Source: Eublepharis macularius
Taxonomy: Eukaryota; Chordata; Lepidosauria; Squamata; Eublepharidae
Direction of reading: 5' to 3'
Assembly: GCF_028583425.1 (NCBI RefSeq)
Contig: NC_072796.1
Coordinates: 125,585,464 to 125,649,463, forward strand
Length of the DNA: 64,000 nt
Within the stretch, counting starts at the first letter, position 1; each line of letters opens with the position of its first letter. Of this stretch, positions 32,671-42,966 are shown in pieces. Under the pieces are notes generated by a model. The model did not search any database. It saw nothing but the letters and a program-made list of their open reading frames with translations, and had not been told where the DNA came from. The position numbers and the translations under genes are program-made.

Positions 32671-33087
32671 GTAGGGGGTAAAGTTGCCAGTCCTTGGCTA
32701 GCAACTAGTGGAACTATTGGGGGAGGGGGGAAACCTGCAGAAATGGTGTCATAAGAAACCCCAATGTCATTTTTTGCTGAAAGACTGTAAAACTCTAGGA
32801 TTTCCCAGAAACTTTGTGGTAAAGATTCCTTGGAGGCTTCCTAGAGACCTGCGTAACACATTGACATCAGTTCCAGTTGGGGTGGGGGAAGAAACGCCAT
32901 TGTGCCACCACACTATGCTGTTTTCCCCTACCATTTCCCCTCTGCTGTGCTACTGAATGCCAGCGAGAGACAGGAGAGCACTGGTAGGGAAAGTACCAGC
33001 TCTATGGGGATGGGGAGAATGGTGGCCATGATGGACCAAGGGATGGAAAGTACAGGGAAAACTCCTGTGTGGGCACTCCACTGCCAC
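32671..33087. other. Unassigned DNA
   Basis: Starts with TTGCCAGTCCTTGGCTAGC, a possible fragment. Nothing else recognised. Confidence 0.35.
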
Positions 33088-33090
33088 TGT

Positions 33091-33292
33091 GAGCCAAGCT
33101 ACAAGTGATGCCTGACACAGGTTGGACACTTGTCAGCTTCCCTCGAGTTTTGATGGGAAATGTAGGCATCCTGGTCTTGCAGCCGTAATGGAGAGCCAAG
33201 CTGTAAAACCAGGACGCCTACATTTCCCATCAAAACTTGAGGGAAGCTGACAAGTGTCCAACCTGTGTCAGGCGTCACTTGTAGCTTGGCTC
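33091..33292. mobile_element. Palindromic GAGCCAAGCTAC MITE
   Basis: Arms GAGCCAAGCTACAAGTG with complement, flanked by TGT on both sides (33088-33090 and 33293-33295). Short core. Confidence 0.73.
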
Positions 33293-33295
33293 TGT

Positions 33296-33782
33296 ATGCC
33301 TCTGTATTCGCAACAGCAACAGAAGGAAGGCACATAATTGTGTGGAAGCCACCTTTCCCTGCACACTTGTTGCTGCCCGACTCCTGCCTGCTCATCCCCA
33401 TTTGTTGTGTGACCTCTTTCCCTCACTGAGTCATTCATCTGTTGTTTATTTTAGACTGAAAACCCTTCCAGGGAGCAGATAAATCCCTTCTCGGTTCTGT
33501 ATGGCATTGGACACCCTGTTAATGCTAAAAGAATTTTAATAATTAGCCAAATGAAGAAGGTCTTCAGGTTAACCCAAACGTTTTCCAGCATTTCTTTCTT
33601 CGTTCATATTTGATATCTCCCTCCAGCAATAAAACTTGGTATATACTCCAACTTAGTCAAGGCAGGGCTGGCAAGATGGGAAGATTAGGGAGACAGAAAT
33701 CTGCGGGCCTTGGGCACCCAAGGAGCTGTACCTGCCATGCAAGTTGTTTTCATATGTTGTTTGGTATGATGAGGGTCTTGGA
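33296..33782. other. Unassigned DNA
   Basis: Nothing recognised. Confidence 0.4.
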
Positions 33783-34026
33783 AGCTGATGTAGCATACTG
33801 GTTAAGTGGTTGGTTTGAGAATCAGCACTCTGCTGGTTCTACTACCACTACTGCCATGAGCTCAGCAGGTGGCCTTGGGCAAGCCACTTCTCTCAGCCCC
33901 AGCTGTATTGTGAGGATAATAATAACACTGACCTTGTTCATCACTCTGAGTGGAGCATTAATCTGTCTAGAAGGGTGGTATAGAAGCTTGCTGTTGTTGT
34001 TGTTATTTGTTATTATTATTATTATC
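33783..34026 (+). repeat. Sauria-type SINE, second subfamily
   Basis: The head reads ACTGGTTAAGTGGTTGG. GGCCTTGGGCAAGCCACTTC lies in the body. The tail reads GAAGGGTGGTATAGAAGC and ends in GTT/ATT repeats. Same subfamily as 20956-21172. Confidence 0.78.
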
Positions 34027-34029
34027 TGA

Positions 34030-34219
34030 GAGCCAAACTACAAGTGACGCCTGACTCAGGTTGGACACTTGTCAGCTTCCCTCAAGTTTTGATGGGAAAT
34101 GTAGGCGCCCTGGTTTTACAGCTTGGCTCTCCATTACAGCTGCAAAACTAGGATGCCTACATTTCCCATCAAAACTTGAGGGAAGCCGACTGTGTAAGAC
34201 GTCACTTGTAGTTTGGCTC
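34030..34219. mobile_element. Palindromic GAGCCAAGCTAC MITE
   Basis: GAGCCAAACTACAAGTG with matching complement. It is inserted just past the SINE tail. Flanks TGA and TCA, so a duplication is not certain. Confidence 0.68.
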
Positions 34220-34542
34220 TCAGTCTGGGGATTCATGTGGCCCTGTATGAAGGGCCACCTGCATTATCCCCGGTATGTCTAATGAAAAGATCATAGATAG
34301 CAGGCACTGGGAAAGAAAATCCTTTCTGTGCTGAAGAACTCAGACTGATGCTGCTGTTCAGAATTTACAGCACTGAACTAATTGGACCAGCATTCCTTAA
34401 AAGCAATGATTTACTAGGGATTTATTTTATTTTATTTTCATTCGACTTATAGCCCGCTCTCCGCACAAGCGGGCACAGAGTGGTTAACAAGTAATAAAAA
34501 TCACACTAAAACATTTTTAAAACATGAAGTTCAGTGCAAAAG
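34220..34542. other. Unassigned DNA with a SINE tail fragment
   Basis: 34428-34490 (TTCGACTTATAGCCCGC, GCACAAGCGGGCACAGAG) resembles an inverted SINE tail. Confidence 0.4.
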
Positions 34543-34550
34543 GGTGGCTA

Positions 34551-34740
34551 CAGGGCTTTTTTTAAGCCGGAACTCTGTGGAACAGAGTTCCAGCACCTTT
34601 TGAAGATACGTCTCGTGGCCCTGCCCCTGATCTCCAGACAGAGGTCAGTTCCTCTCATGTCCCTCTTGAGAGTTCCACCACCTCTTTTCCCAGAAACTCT
34701 TGAGAGTTCCATCGCCTATTTTCCCAGAAAAAAAATCCTG
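34551..34740. mobile_element. Non-autonomous hAT, CAGGGCTTTTTT family, deleted form
   Basis: Perfect 8-bp duplication GGTGGCTA (34543-34550 and 34741-34748). It has one half of the central palindrome only. A short TTGAGAGTTCCA-type word is doubled near the right end. Confidence 0.87.
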
Positions 34741-34748
34741 GGTGGCTA

Positions 34749-35266
34749 CATAGCGACCCATATATTAAACCCAGCCCAAAACATGCCAGCATATTTTAGA
34801 AAATAGAATCTGATGCTGGTAAATAGATGGTATGAAGGAGCAGAAAGTCAACAGGATTAGCACATTTTTACTTTGCATCCATATGAGAAAGCAAAAGTCA
34901 GAGTGAACTGCCCTGCCAAAGTGTAAGTAAGTACAGAATATTCTCTGGCACTTAGCAACAAGCCACTGTTGTGTATGGTCCCTCAGGGAATATTTACTGT
35001 ACACAGAAAAAGGTTTGAAACAAATGAGAGTTACAAGTCATTAATGTGAGCTTCCTCAGGCCCGTAACTTTGTTTAGGACTTCCAAAGAGAGATCTCAGT
35101 GTAACAGAGGCTGGGGTATGAGTGAGCTTTCTTGTCAGTCTCCTGTTTTTTTGGGGGGGGGTTGAATACCCCCCTTGGTTTTTCCACCAATTGGCCCATC
35201 TCACTTTCCATTTCCCATCCCATGGGGATGTGTTGGTTGGGGATGAGTTACCTGGGCCGTCTAGAA
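34749..35266. other. Unassigned DNA
   Basis: Contains a T/G run near 35145-35162. No gene or repeat recognised. Confidence 0.35.
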
Positions 35267-35367
35267 CTGTTATTTATTGTATTGCATGCTCATTTATGGT
35301 TTTAATGTGAATTTTAATATTGATGTTTATCCACTGAGAGTCCGTTAGTGGGAAAAGTGGACTATAA
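35267..35367 (+). repeat. Retroposon 3' tail
   Basis: CACTGAGAGTCCGTTAGTGG, then GTGGACTATAAG, a variant of the GAGTCTCAG...TATAAAT tail. Confidence 0.45.
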
Positions 35368-35800
35368 GATCGATCTTTACCTTCTCTTCAGATAGCGATC
35401 TTTACCTTCTCTTCAACTTTCTCGGGTTGTAATCGCTGTTTCGATCTTAAATTCTCCTCTCGACTTCCCTCCCCGATCGAAGCTTGGGTATGTAGGTCTT
35501 ATGCCAGCCGAATTGGCCCCAGAACTGCCGCAGAGATTATAGCCGACCCGTCGCAAGGTGGGACCTCAAGGATTGGGGGGGAGACTCCTTGAGTAGAGCC
35601 CCCCCTCATCCGAGATCTAGCTCACCCTAGGGTCTTGAGCGTTCTTTGCCTGCTCCCCGCCTGAGAGCAGTCGGCCGCGGGTTATTTTCACCCCTCCGGC
35701 CGGTTAAAACGGCAGTCCGGTCAGCTCCGCAAATGGAGCTGCGTTAGACCTCCATGAATCCCAAACCGGAAGTCTCTCTTCTTCACTGCTCTCATGGAAG
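35368..35800. other. CpG-rich segment, possible antisense L1 5' UTR
   Basis: CpG-dense relative to its surroundings. A direct repeat CGATCTTTACCTTCTCTTCA occurs twice near 35370 and 35398. On the minus strand it reads like a CpG-rich promoter leader, with purine-rich start and CCGGAAGT motif. The link to L1 is an inference. A 15-bp reverse-complement match to the L1 3' flank lies at 35777-35791. Confidence 0.35.
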
Positions 35801-36254
35801 CAGAGGCTTTGGCATCAGGCAGGATTTGGCTTCTCCTGGCCCTTCAGTCCTCCTTATCTGCTGAGAACAGACTGGCTTCTCATGAGCGACCTTCTTTCTT
35901 CCCAGTCCTGCAGCATGACATCATCACATTCCCTGTGTGATGATGTCACTTCCAGGTTTTGGCAATCCACAGGGTAGTTCCTATGTTAATATCACTGTCT
36001 TAAAAGTGCTTATTTCAGCATTTCTTCAACTGTAGATTGGATTCCTCCTAGTTTTAAATCTTTGCAAATTTGCATGTATATACCCTATTGCATTGTTTAT
36101 TTAAATATCCTTGAAATTGACTGTACTGACTCACAGTGCAATCTGCCTTGAGTCTCAGTGAGCAAAGCGGACTGCAAATAAATAAATAAATAAATAAAAT
36201 TCTGTCAGAGCTGCCAAAGCTGGTGCAGGATCATGAACCTCACCTCACAGCATC
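35801..36254 (+). repeat. Unassigned DNA and a retroposon 3' tail
   Basis: 36035-36199 ends TGCCTTGAGTCTCAGTGAGC and an AAATAAATAAATA run, the common tail family. 35920-35960 contains CATCATCACATTCCC-type palindromic words. Confidence 0.45.

Positions 36255-36293
<39 letters not shown>
36255..36293. repeat. (TTGA)n microsatellite
   Basis: About nine TTGA units in tandem, just before the L1. Confidence 0.95.
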
Positions 36294-36761
36294 CAACAGA
36301 CTAGTGAAAAGGAGGTGAAGACTCGGCAGGAGTTGTATTTTAAAAGAGACTAAATTTAAAGAAGTTATTGCAAAAATCGGACTATTGTTTTGAATACCTG
36401 TGGTTTTGGAGCTGTGGGAAAAAGACACCATCGCGAGACCTGCTGTGGGAAGACGGGAGACAGGAAGTGCGTAACAACAATAGAGTGGCTGGAGGGAAGC
36501 GGCCCTTGCCGACGGACAGGAAGTGGGGAATCGCCATTTTTGAAAAGGGAAGGGTCGCGGCTTCAGCGGAAGAGGAAGTAGGCCATCTTGGATTACAATA
36601 ACATAGAGAAACCATAGAGAAAAGACGCCTGACATTTTGGATACAAAAAATTAATTTTGGCAAAGATTGGGACATTTGAAAAAAAGGAAAACGTTTAAAC
36701 ATACGCCACGGAGCTAAGGAAGAGAGCAGATTCGTGGGAGCGAGCTAAAGCAAGCCCCACG

Positions 36762-37544
36762 ATGTCGAAAAAAGAGTGGCAATCGGCAATAGAAAATTTG
36801 GACAAAAAGCTTATAGACATGATGAAAGAACTTAAGGACACGAAATTGGAGCTTATTAAAGAGGTCAAAGAAGTTACACAGACAGTAAAGTCGGAGCTGT
36901 CAGAAGTGAAAAAAGGCGTGGAAACGATTAGTAGTGAATTACAAGGAACGCAGCAGAGAGTTAAAACAGTAGAAGACGCGATGGAGAATTTAATAGAAAC
37001 GCAACAAACAGAGATGAGACTGGTGAAGGGGAGGATGTCAGTTGCAGAAACTAAACACATGGAGAAGCAGCTTCGTTTTCGTGGTCTGCCAGAAGTGGAA
37101 GGGAAGTCAGCGCAAGAACAGATGACTGAGGTGTTGGCTGATTACCTGGGGAAGGAGGAGGAGGAAATTGTGGCTATCCTAGATGTGGCGTACCGTGTGA
37201 ACTCGAGAATTGCAACCCAGAGGAAACTACCAAGGGATGTGATTGTGCAGTTTACAACTAGAAACATGAAAGAGAGGATTGTGACAAAACAATTTCAAGA
37301 TCCATTGGAGATTGATGGCAAGACGATTATCATAATGAAGGAACTGCCCAGATCAGTGTTACTGGACAGGAAAAAATATAGAGTGCTAATTCAAACTTTG
37401 AAGGACATGAATATCAGATACAGATGGGAGTTACCGGAAGGAGTGTCCTTTGAGTTTGGAGGGGCAAAAAAACGCATCAGATCTGAGCAGGAGATGGAGA
37501 GATTTATCAAGGACAATGAAAAAGACTTACCAACAAAACCATGA
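36762..37544 (+). CDS. L1 ORF1 protein (RNA-binding chaperone)
   Basis: 260 residues, shorter than the roughly 330-340 of mammalian ORF1p. Residues about 5-95 are Lys/Glu/Val heptad-like and should form the coiled coil for trimerisation. LRFRGLPE at 104-111 starts the RRM-like domain, and residues about 185-258 fit the C-terminal domain. It would bind L1 RNA in cytoplasmic particles. The stop TGA (37542-37544) overlaps the ORF2 start by ATGA. The start was chosen as the first in-frame ATG with a coiled coil following it. Confidence 0.85.
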   Translation: MSKKEWQSAIENLDKKLIDMMKELKDTKLELIKEVKEVTQTVKSELSEVKKGVETISSELQGTQQRVKTVEDAMENLIETQQTEMRLVKGRMSVAETKHMEKQLRFRGLPEVEGKSAQEQMTEVLADYLGKEEEEIVAILDVAYRVNSRIATQRKLPRDVIVQFTTRNMKERIVTKQFQDPLEIDGKTIIIMKELPRSVLLDRKKYRVLIQTLKDMNIRYRWELPEGVSFEFGGAKKRIRSEQEMERFIKDNEKDLPTKP

Positions 37545-40500
37545 ATATGGAGTGTAATGTATTATCTTGGAATGTAAATGGACTAAACTCACCGAATAAG
37601 AGGAAAAATATTTTTCATTGGCTACTAAAACAAAAATGTGATATTGTTTGTTTGCAGGAGACCCATATTAGAAAACAGGATGTAAAATATTTAAAATCTG
37701 GAAAATTGGGCAAAGAATTTGTAGCGGCCTCTAACAAGAAAAAAAGAGGAGTGGTGTTGTACATAAAAGAGGAGCTGCAGCCAAAATTTGTTATGAGAGA
37801 TGTGGAAGCTAGATTTGTAGCGGTGGAATGTAATTGGAATTTAAAGAGAGTGTTGGTAGTCGGACTTTATGCACCTAACGGTGCAAAGGAAAGCTTCTTT
37901 GAGGATTTAAGGAAGCATTTAGACGATCTTGTATATGACCAGATAATTCTTGCTGGAGATTTTAATGGAGTGACAGATTTGGAACTAGATAAAAAGACTA
38001 CAACAGCACAAAAGAAAAGAGGACTATTGCCAAAGCTTTTTTTTGAGTTGATTCAACAAGAGACTCTCGAAGATGTATGGAGGAGAGAATATCCTAAAAC
38101 CAAACAGTTTACTTTTTATTCTGCAAGGCATCTTACATTATCAAGAATTGATATGATCTGGGCCTCAAAGGACTTAGCGTTATGGACTAAGGAGGTAGAA
38201 ATAATGCCGATGGTAGGCTCAGATCACAATCCAATTATGTGGAAATTTGGAAAAAGGAGAAAAAGGAAAGCCTGGAGAATAAATGAGGACTTGCTACAGG
38301 AAAGTGAAAATATGGAAATATTGAGAAGAGAGACAAAGTTTTTTATACAATATAACGTGAATAAAGAAGTACCAACCAGTAAAGTTTGGGACGCGTACAA
38401 GGCGGTTGTAAGGGGCATACTAATGGACTTAAATGGCAGAACAAGGAAAAAGAAAGAGGAGAAAAGACAAGAGATTGAGGAGAAAATAAAGGCCAAAGAA
38501 ATACAGTTAAAAAAGAGACCAGGGAAAAAGAAAATACATCAGGAAATTAAAATTCTTCAAGAACAGTTAACAGCAATGAGTAATAAAGAATTGGAGTGGA
38601 ACCTTAAAAGACTGAATCAAAAAGCTTTTGAGGGTGCTAATAAACCTGGGAAATATTTGGCATGGCAATTGAAGAAGAAAAGGGAAAAGAAAATAATAAA
38701 TAAAATCTGTGAAGAAAATAAAACGTACCTGGAGCAGACTACCATTAGTAGAGCCTTTTATAAATTTTATGCTAAGCTGTATAATAAAAAAGAAGTAACC
38801 AAAGAATCAATAGCATCATATTTGGAGAAAACCAAACTTCCAGAGATCTCGGAAGCTTGGAGAAATAAGTTGAATAGTGAAGTAACTGATGAGGAAATAA
38901 GTAAGGCAATACAATCTGCAAATCTAGGAAAGGCGCCAGGGCCAGATGGACTTACGGCTAAATTTTATAAGACAATGGCCAACGAACTGGCACCATTCCT
39001 AAAAGAGGTGATGAACGGAGTTTTTAGGGATCAAAGAATTCCAGACACTTGGAGCGAAGCGAATATATCATTGATCCCAAAAGAGGGCCAAGATTTGACT
39101 AACGTGAAAAATTACAGACCTATATCACTACTTAACAATGATTATAAAATTTTTACGAAGATATTGGCGGAGAGACTGAAGGGGTGGCTCTCGGAAGTCA
39201 TAGAGGAGGAACAAGCAGGCTTTTTGCCAGACAGACAAATAAGAGACAATTTAAGGACAGTGATCAATGCTATTGAATATTATGATAAGCGTTGTGACAA
39301 AGAGGTTGGTTTCTTCTTTGTAGACGCTGAAAAAGCGTTTGACAATTTAAACTGGGATTTTTTGTTTGCCACTATGGAAAAGCTACAATTGGGAGAAAGA
39401 TTCATCAGAGCAATTAAAGAAATTTATAGAGACCAGACTGCAGCAATTGTAGTGAATGATGAACTGACCAAGAAATTGACGATTAGTAAAGGAACAAGAC
39501 AAGGTTGCCCGTTATCTCCATTGTTGTTCATTTTAGTATTGGAGATTCTGATGATACAAATACGACAAGACGAGGAAATACGAGGAATAAAAATAAAGGA
39601 CTATTCATACAAGGTTAGAGCATTTGCAGATGACATAATGTTAATTGTAGAAGATCCATTGGAGAACATGCCAAAAGTGATAGACAAGATCAAGGAGTTT
39701 GGTGACTTGGCAGGTTTCTTCATTAACAAAAAGAAGTCAAAGATATTATGTAAAAACATGACTAAGCAGAAACAACAATTGTTAATGGAAACAACGGACT
39801 GTGAAGTAACTAGTAAGGTGAAATATTTGGGAGTTGAGCTGACTGCAAAAAATATAGATTTGTTCAAGAATAATTATGAAAAATTATGGACTCAGATAGA
39901 GAGAGACTTGATCAAATGGAATAGACTGAATTTGTCATGGTTGGGCAGGATTGCAGCAGTTAAGATGAATGTGTTACCAAGAGTAATGTTTTTGCTACAG
40001 ACAATACCAATCATCAGAGACTCTAAAACACAAATGGTGAAATGGGCTATAAATTTTAATAAAGAAATAACAATGGAGGCATGGGAATACTTGTGGAAAA
40101 CTACAATGAAGACAACGACATGTATTAATATTAAAGAGAACATTTTCAAAATGATCTATCGTTGGTACATGACACCAAAGAAGATTGTGCTAGGAAACTT
40201 GAACACTTCTAATAAATGCTGGAAATGTAGAAAGCATGAGGGCTCCCTCTATCATATGTGGTGGTCGTGTGAGGTAGCTAGGCAGTTCTGGGGGGAAATA
40301 ATAAGAGAAATGAGTGAAATTTTACAGTTTCAAATAAATAAGAACCCAGAACTCCTGCTGCTAAACTTGGGAATGGAGGGAATCCCAGCCCACCATAGGA
40401 CGTTGATATTTTATATGACTGCAGCAGCTAGACTTTTGTATGCGCAGAAATGGAAAGTACAAGAAGTGCCAACTATTGAAGATTGGATCTACAAATTGCT

Positions 40501-40645
40501 GTATATGGCTGAAATGGACAAGATGACAAGAAAACTGAGAGATCTGGACTCAGGGCAGTTTAACACAGACTGGGAGAAGCTGAAACAATATCTGGAGAAG
40601 AAGTGGGAGGTGGGAGGAAAACTGTGGCAGTTTGAGAACTACTGA
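37541..40645 (+). CDS. L1 ORF2 protein (endonuclease-reverse transcriptase), internally deleted
   Basis: 1034 residues against about 1250-1275 usual. The N-terminal AP-endonuclease-like domain keeps its expected residues: N11, E40, Y110, D140/N142 in GDFN, D204 and D228-H229 in GSDH. The reverse transcriptase carries RPISLLN, QAGFLPDRQ, GTRQGCPLSP and FADD at 695-698. After TIPIIRDSK (821-829) the protein jumps to TQMVKWA, where the family has about 200 more residues. The C-terminal CWKC...H...C motif remains. The frame is fully open across the join. Whether the shortened protein works is unknown. Confidence 0.85.
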   Translation: MNMECNVLSWNVNGLNSPNKRKNIFHWLLKQKCDIVCLQETHIRKQDVKYLKSGKLGKEFVAASNKKKRGVVLYIKEELQPKFVMRDVEARFVAVECNWNLKRVLVVGLYAPNGAKESFFEDLRKHLDDLVYDQIILAGDFNGVTDLELDKKTTTAQKKRGLLPKLFFELIQQETLEDVWRREYPKTKQFTFYSARHLTLSRIDMIWASKDLALWTKEVEIMPMVGSDHNPIMWKFGKRRKRKAWRINEDLLQESENMEILRRETKFFIQYNVNKEVPTSKVWDAYKAVVRGILMDLNGRTRKKKEEKRQEIEEKIKAKEIQLKKRPGKKKIHQEIKILQEQLTAMSNKELEWNLKRLNQKAFEGANKPGKYLAWQLKKKREKKIINKICEENKTYLEQTTISRAFYKFYAKLYNKKEVTKESIASYLEKTKLPEISEAWRNKLNSEVTDEEISKAIQSANLGKAPGPDGLTAKFYKTMANELAPFLKEVMNGVFRDQRIPDTWSEANISLIPKEGQDLTNVKNYRPISLLNNDYKIFTKILAERLKGWLSEVIEEEQAGFLPDRQIRDNLRTVINAIEYYDKRCDKEVGFFFVDAEKAFDNLNWDFLFATMEKLQLGERFIRAIKEIYRDQTAAIVVNDELTKKLTISKGTRQGCPLSPLLFILVLEILMIQIRQDEEIRGIKIKDYSYKVRAFADDIMLIVEDPLENMPKVIDKIKEFGDLAGFFINKKKSKILCKNMTKQKQQLLMETTDCEVTSKVKYLGVELTAKNIDLFKNNYEKLWTQIERDLIKWNRLNLSWLGRIAAVKMNVLPRVMFLLQTIPIIRDSKTQMVKWAINFNKEITMEAWEYLWKTTMKTTTCINIKENIFKMIYRWYMTPKKIVLGNLNTSNKCWKCRKHEGSLYHMWWSCEVARQFWGEIIREMSEILQFQINKNPELLLLNLGMEGIPAHHRTLIFYMTAAARLLYAQKWKVQEVPTIEDWIYKLLYMAEMDKMTRKLRDLDSGQFNTDWEKLKQYLEKKWEVGGKLWQFENY

Positions 40646-41305
40646 AGTACAATAAAAGTATAAAAGAGAGGGGTGACTTTACCGGGGGAGGAAGAGAAAT
40701 GTGAATTTATAAGCAGTTAGATTAATTAATTGATTGAGATATATATAGATATGTAAAGGTTAATTGATAGAATATTGATAGAGAATAATTAACGGTTTAA
40801 ACATGAGGATTGAGTAATTAACAATATTTTTTTTTTACTTGATAAGACTTATATGCACCAAACTGAATGTATAGAAGAGTTAAAATGACTGACTATGTGA
40901 TGAGTTATATAGAAATACTATAAAAAGAAGAAATGATTAATATAGAGAGAACAAATCAAATTGTTTGATTTAAATGTGGGAAATTTTTATGGTTTATGAC
41001 ATACAGAAATATTCAAAACTGGAAAATGGGATAAATTGTTTATCTAAAGAAGTATAGTTTGGATGTTTAGTAAGTAAAAGAGTTAAAGATGTACTGCTTA
41101 ATATAATGGAGAATATATATTTGTTTTAGATAGAGGAAATTAATAGAAGTAAGGGAAAAGGGACAGAGGGTGGGAAAGCTGTTGGAAGTCAACAAAAGGG
41201 GGGGAAAGGGAGGGGGTTAGAAACGAAAAATTAGGGGATAATTGAATGCAATGTAATGTAAAAATATTAATGTTCTAACCCAATAAAAATTTTACAAAAA
41301 AAAAA
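40646..41305 (+). other. L1 3' UTR and A-run
   Basis: Purine-rich near 41150-41225 (GGGGGGAAAGGGAGGGGG-like), then AATAAA at 41282-41287 and A10 ending at 41305. G-rich 3' UTRs are known in L1s. Confidence 0.7.
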
Positions 41306-41957
41306 GAGCAGTGAAGAAGAAAGGGGCTCAAGAAAGTCCCAGAAGAAACCCCAAGTGTTGCCTTCACAGATGACAGGATAGAATATGGCGATCCAGTGTG
41401 ACACAACATTGAGGTGAAGCATGAGACCAAGAAACCTCCCTTCATAGCCAATGAAAGCTGCCCACAGGAGAACAAATATAAAGTCTCTCAACCCTTTCAC
41501 AACCGATGGTGAGGTAAGCATTGGTCCCATGAAGGGGAGGAGCTTAAGATGCCCACTGTGTCATCTGCCTATGGCTGGAGTTGTGCCTTCTGAGTCCAGG
41601 ACCATGGTATCAAATCACACTGATGGGTGACTGGTTGTAAATTAGGAGGTAAGAGATCTAGAAGGCAGGGATTCAGCCATTTGGAAACGTTTGGTTTAAA
41701 GGAAAGCACTTTGCAGTCAGCTTGAGATTTTTTGTCCTCTAAATAATTTGTTGCCATCTGCAAACTTTGCTCTCTTGTTGTTTCACTTCTTATCCTATGA
41801 CGGTTAAGTTTTCTTTGGTTGCTTCTACACGGATGTCTTTTGCTGCCTCGGCTCTCAAGCGGGAGTGTATTTTTTTCTCCAGAATGTTTACACAATCCTG
41901 TTGTCCATTCATCCACATTCCAAGCTTTCCTCTGCTTTGCTCTGATGTTTCCCCAAC
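41306..41957. other. Unassigned DNA
   Basis: The first 15 bases reverse-complement to 35777-35791. A 41820-41955 block relates in reverse to 44850-44960. No gene. Confidence 0.4.
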
Positions 41958-41960
41958 CTA

Positions 41961-42225
41961 GGCCATTTCCACACGCCCTTAAAGGGATGGCCCACTCATG
42001 GAACACTGGCAAAGGATCCATTGCAAAATGTTTGCAGGCTGTCTGGCTTCCTTTTTTTGGCACCTTTTTTGTGACCATGGAAAATGCGTTCCCAGAAAAG
42101 GCACCAAAAAAATGGAAGCCAAACAGCCTGCAACTGTTTTGCAAATGGACACATCTGGATTCCTGGGGGAAAGCCGCCAGTGTTTGGTGAGTGGGCCGTC
42201 CCTTTAAGAGCATGTGGAAATGGCC
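41961..42225. mobile_element. Palindromic Harbinger-like MITE, long arms
   Basis: 265 bp. GGCCATTTCCACACGCCC to its complement with CATGTGGAAATGGCC. CTA on both sides (41958-41960 and 42226-42228). Arms include CTTAAAGGGATGGCCCACTC and TTTTGGCACC/GGTGCC-type words. It splits an older unclassified repeat. Confidence 0.78.
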
Positions 42226-42228
42226 CTA

Positions 42229-42547
42229 CTTTGATACCATCTTTTCCTAAAAGAGCACAGTGCAAGTGGGTTTGCACTTCTTGTGGATAGGAAATTGTTC
42301 ATTTTCAAGCTTCCTGTCCAGATCAATGCCATTTTGCTGATGCCACCTGCTCACAGCTGCCATCCCCCTCCCTGTCCACTGGAGGGCTTTCTGTCTGCCT
42401 CTCAGAAACATCAGTAGTTGCTATATTGCTATAACATTATAATGATATAGGAACCATCTTTTTTTTAAAAAAAGATAGCAAAAGCCCTCTAGTGGCCTAG
42501 GAGAGATATGGGGGATGGCCAAGGAAGTATGTGGATGCTCCACTGCT
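42229..42547. other. Unassigned DNA
   Basis: Nothing firm. TATATTGCTATAACATTATAA near 42420 faintly recalls the AT-rich inverted repeat at 20363. Confidence 0.35.
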
Positions 42548-42555
42548 GATGTAAA

Positions 42556-42729
42556 TAGGGCTGCCAGGTTGCCCACCATAGCAGGTATCCTTACACCCCC
42601 ATGCTCCAGGTTCCTGCAGCTGATCAATGGACCAGTGGGAGCAAAAATGCGGTGGGAGTACTGGTTTTCTACTGTCTCTGCCCCCTCCTAATGCTCCCAG
42701 GGGTTGCCAGCAGAGAGCTGGCAACCCTA
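42556..42729. mobile_element. TAGGGTTGCCAG-family hAT copy
   Basis: TAGGGCTGCCAGGTTGCC to GAGCTGGCAACCCTA. Flanks GATGTAAA and GCTGTGAA match at 6 of 8. Confidence 0.65.
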
Positions 42730-42774
42730 GCTGTGAATGCCTTTTTATTTGAAGCAGCAATTACTATACAATAG

Positions 42775-42890
42775 GGTAAGACTTTCAAAAGCTTACACTC
42801 TGAAAATCTTGTTGGTCTCTAAGGGGCCAATGGACCCCAATCCCGCTGGTTTACTGCAGACCAACATGGCTACCCACAGCTACATAACAG
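42775..42890. repeat. Half of a fold-back retroposon
   Basis: AAAGCTTACACTCTGAAAAT, GTTGGTCTCTAAGGGGCC and CTGCAGACCAACATGGC match the right arm and outer part of that family. Confidence 0.5.
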
Positions 42891-42966
42891 GGATTCATCA
42901 TTTTGTGGAAGCATCTTTAGGCGGTTATACTTTTTGGCTTCATTATGCACTGTGTTTTTTGAACTG

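Larger units (their letters stand above)
36300..41305 (+). mobile_element. L1 retrotransposon with both ORFs open
   Basis: The order is a 5' leader (about 36300-36761), ORF1, ORF2 in overlapping ATGA arrangement, a 3' UTR of about 650 bp, an AATAAA at 41282 and an A-run ending at 41305. The 5' edge is approximate, because it abuts the microsatellite. I did not find a target-site duplication. Open ORFs suggest a young insertion, yet ORF2 shows a large in-frame loss. Confidence 0.85.

Noticed and set aside
36368..36702. Frames on both strands just upstream of ORF1
   Set aside because: They lie in the L1 5' leader and lack known domains.
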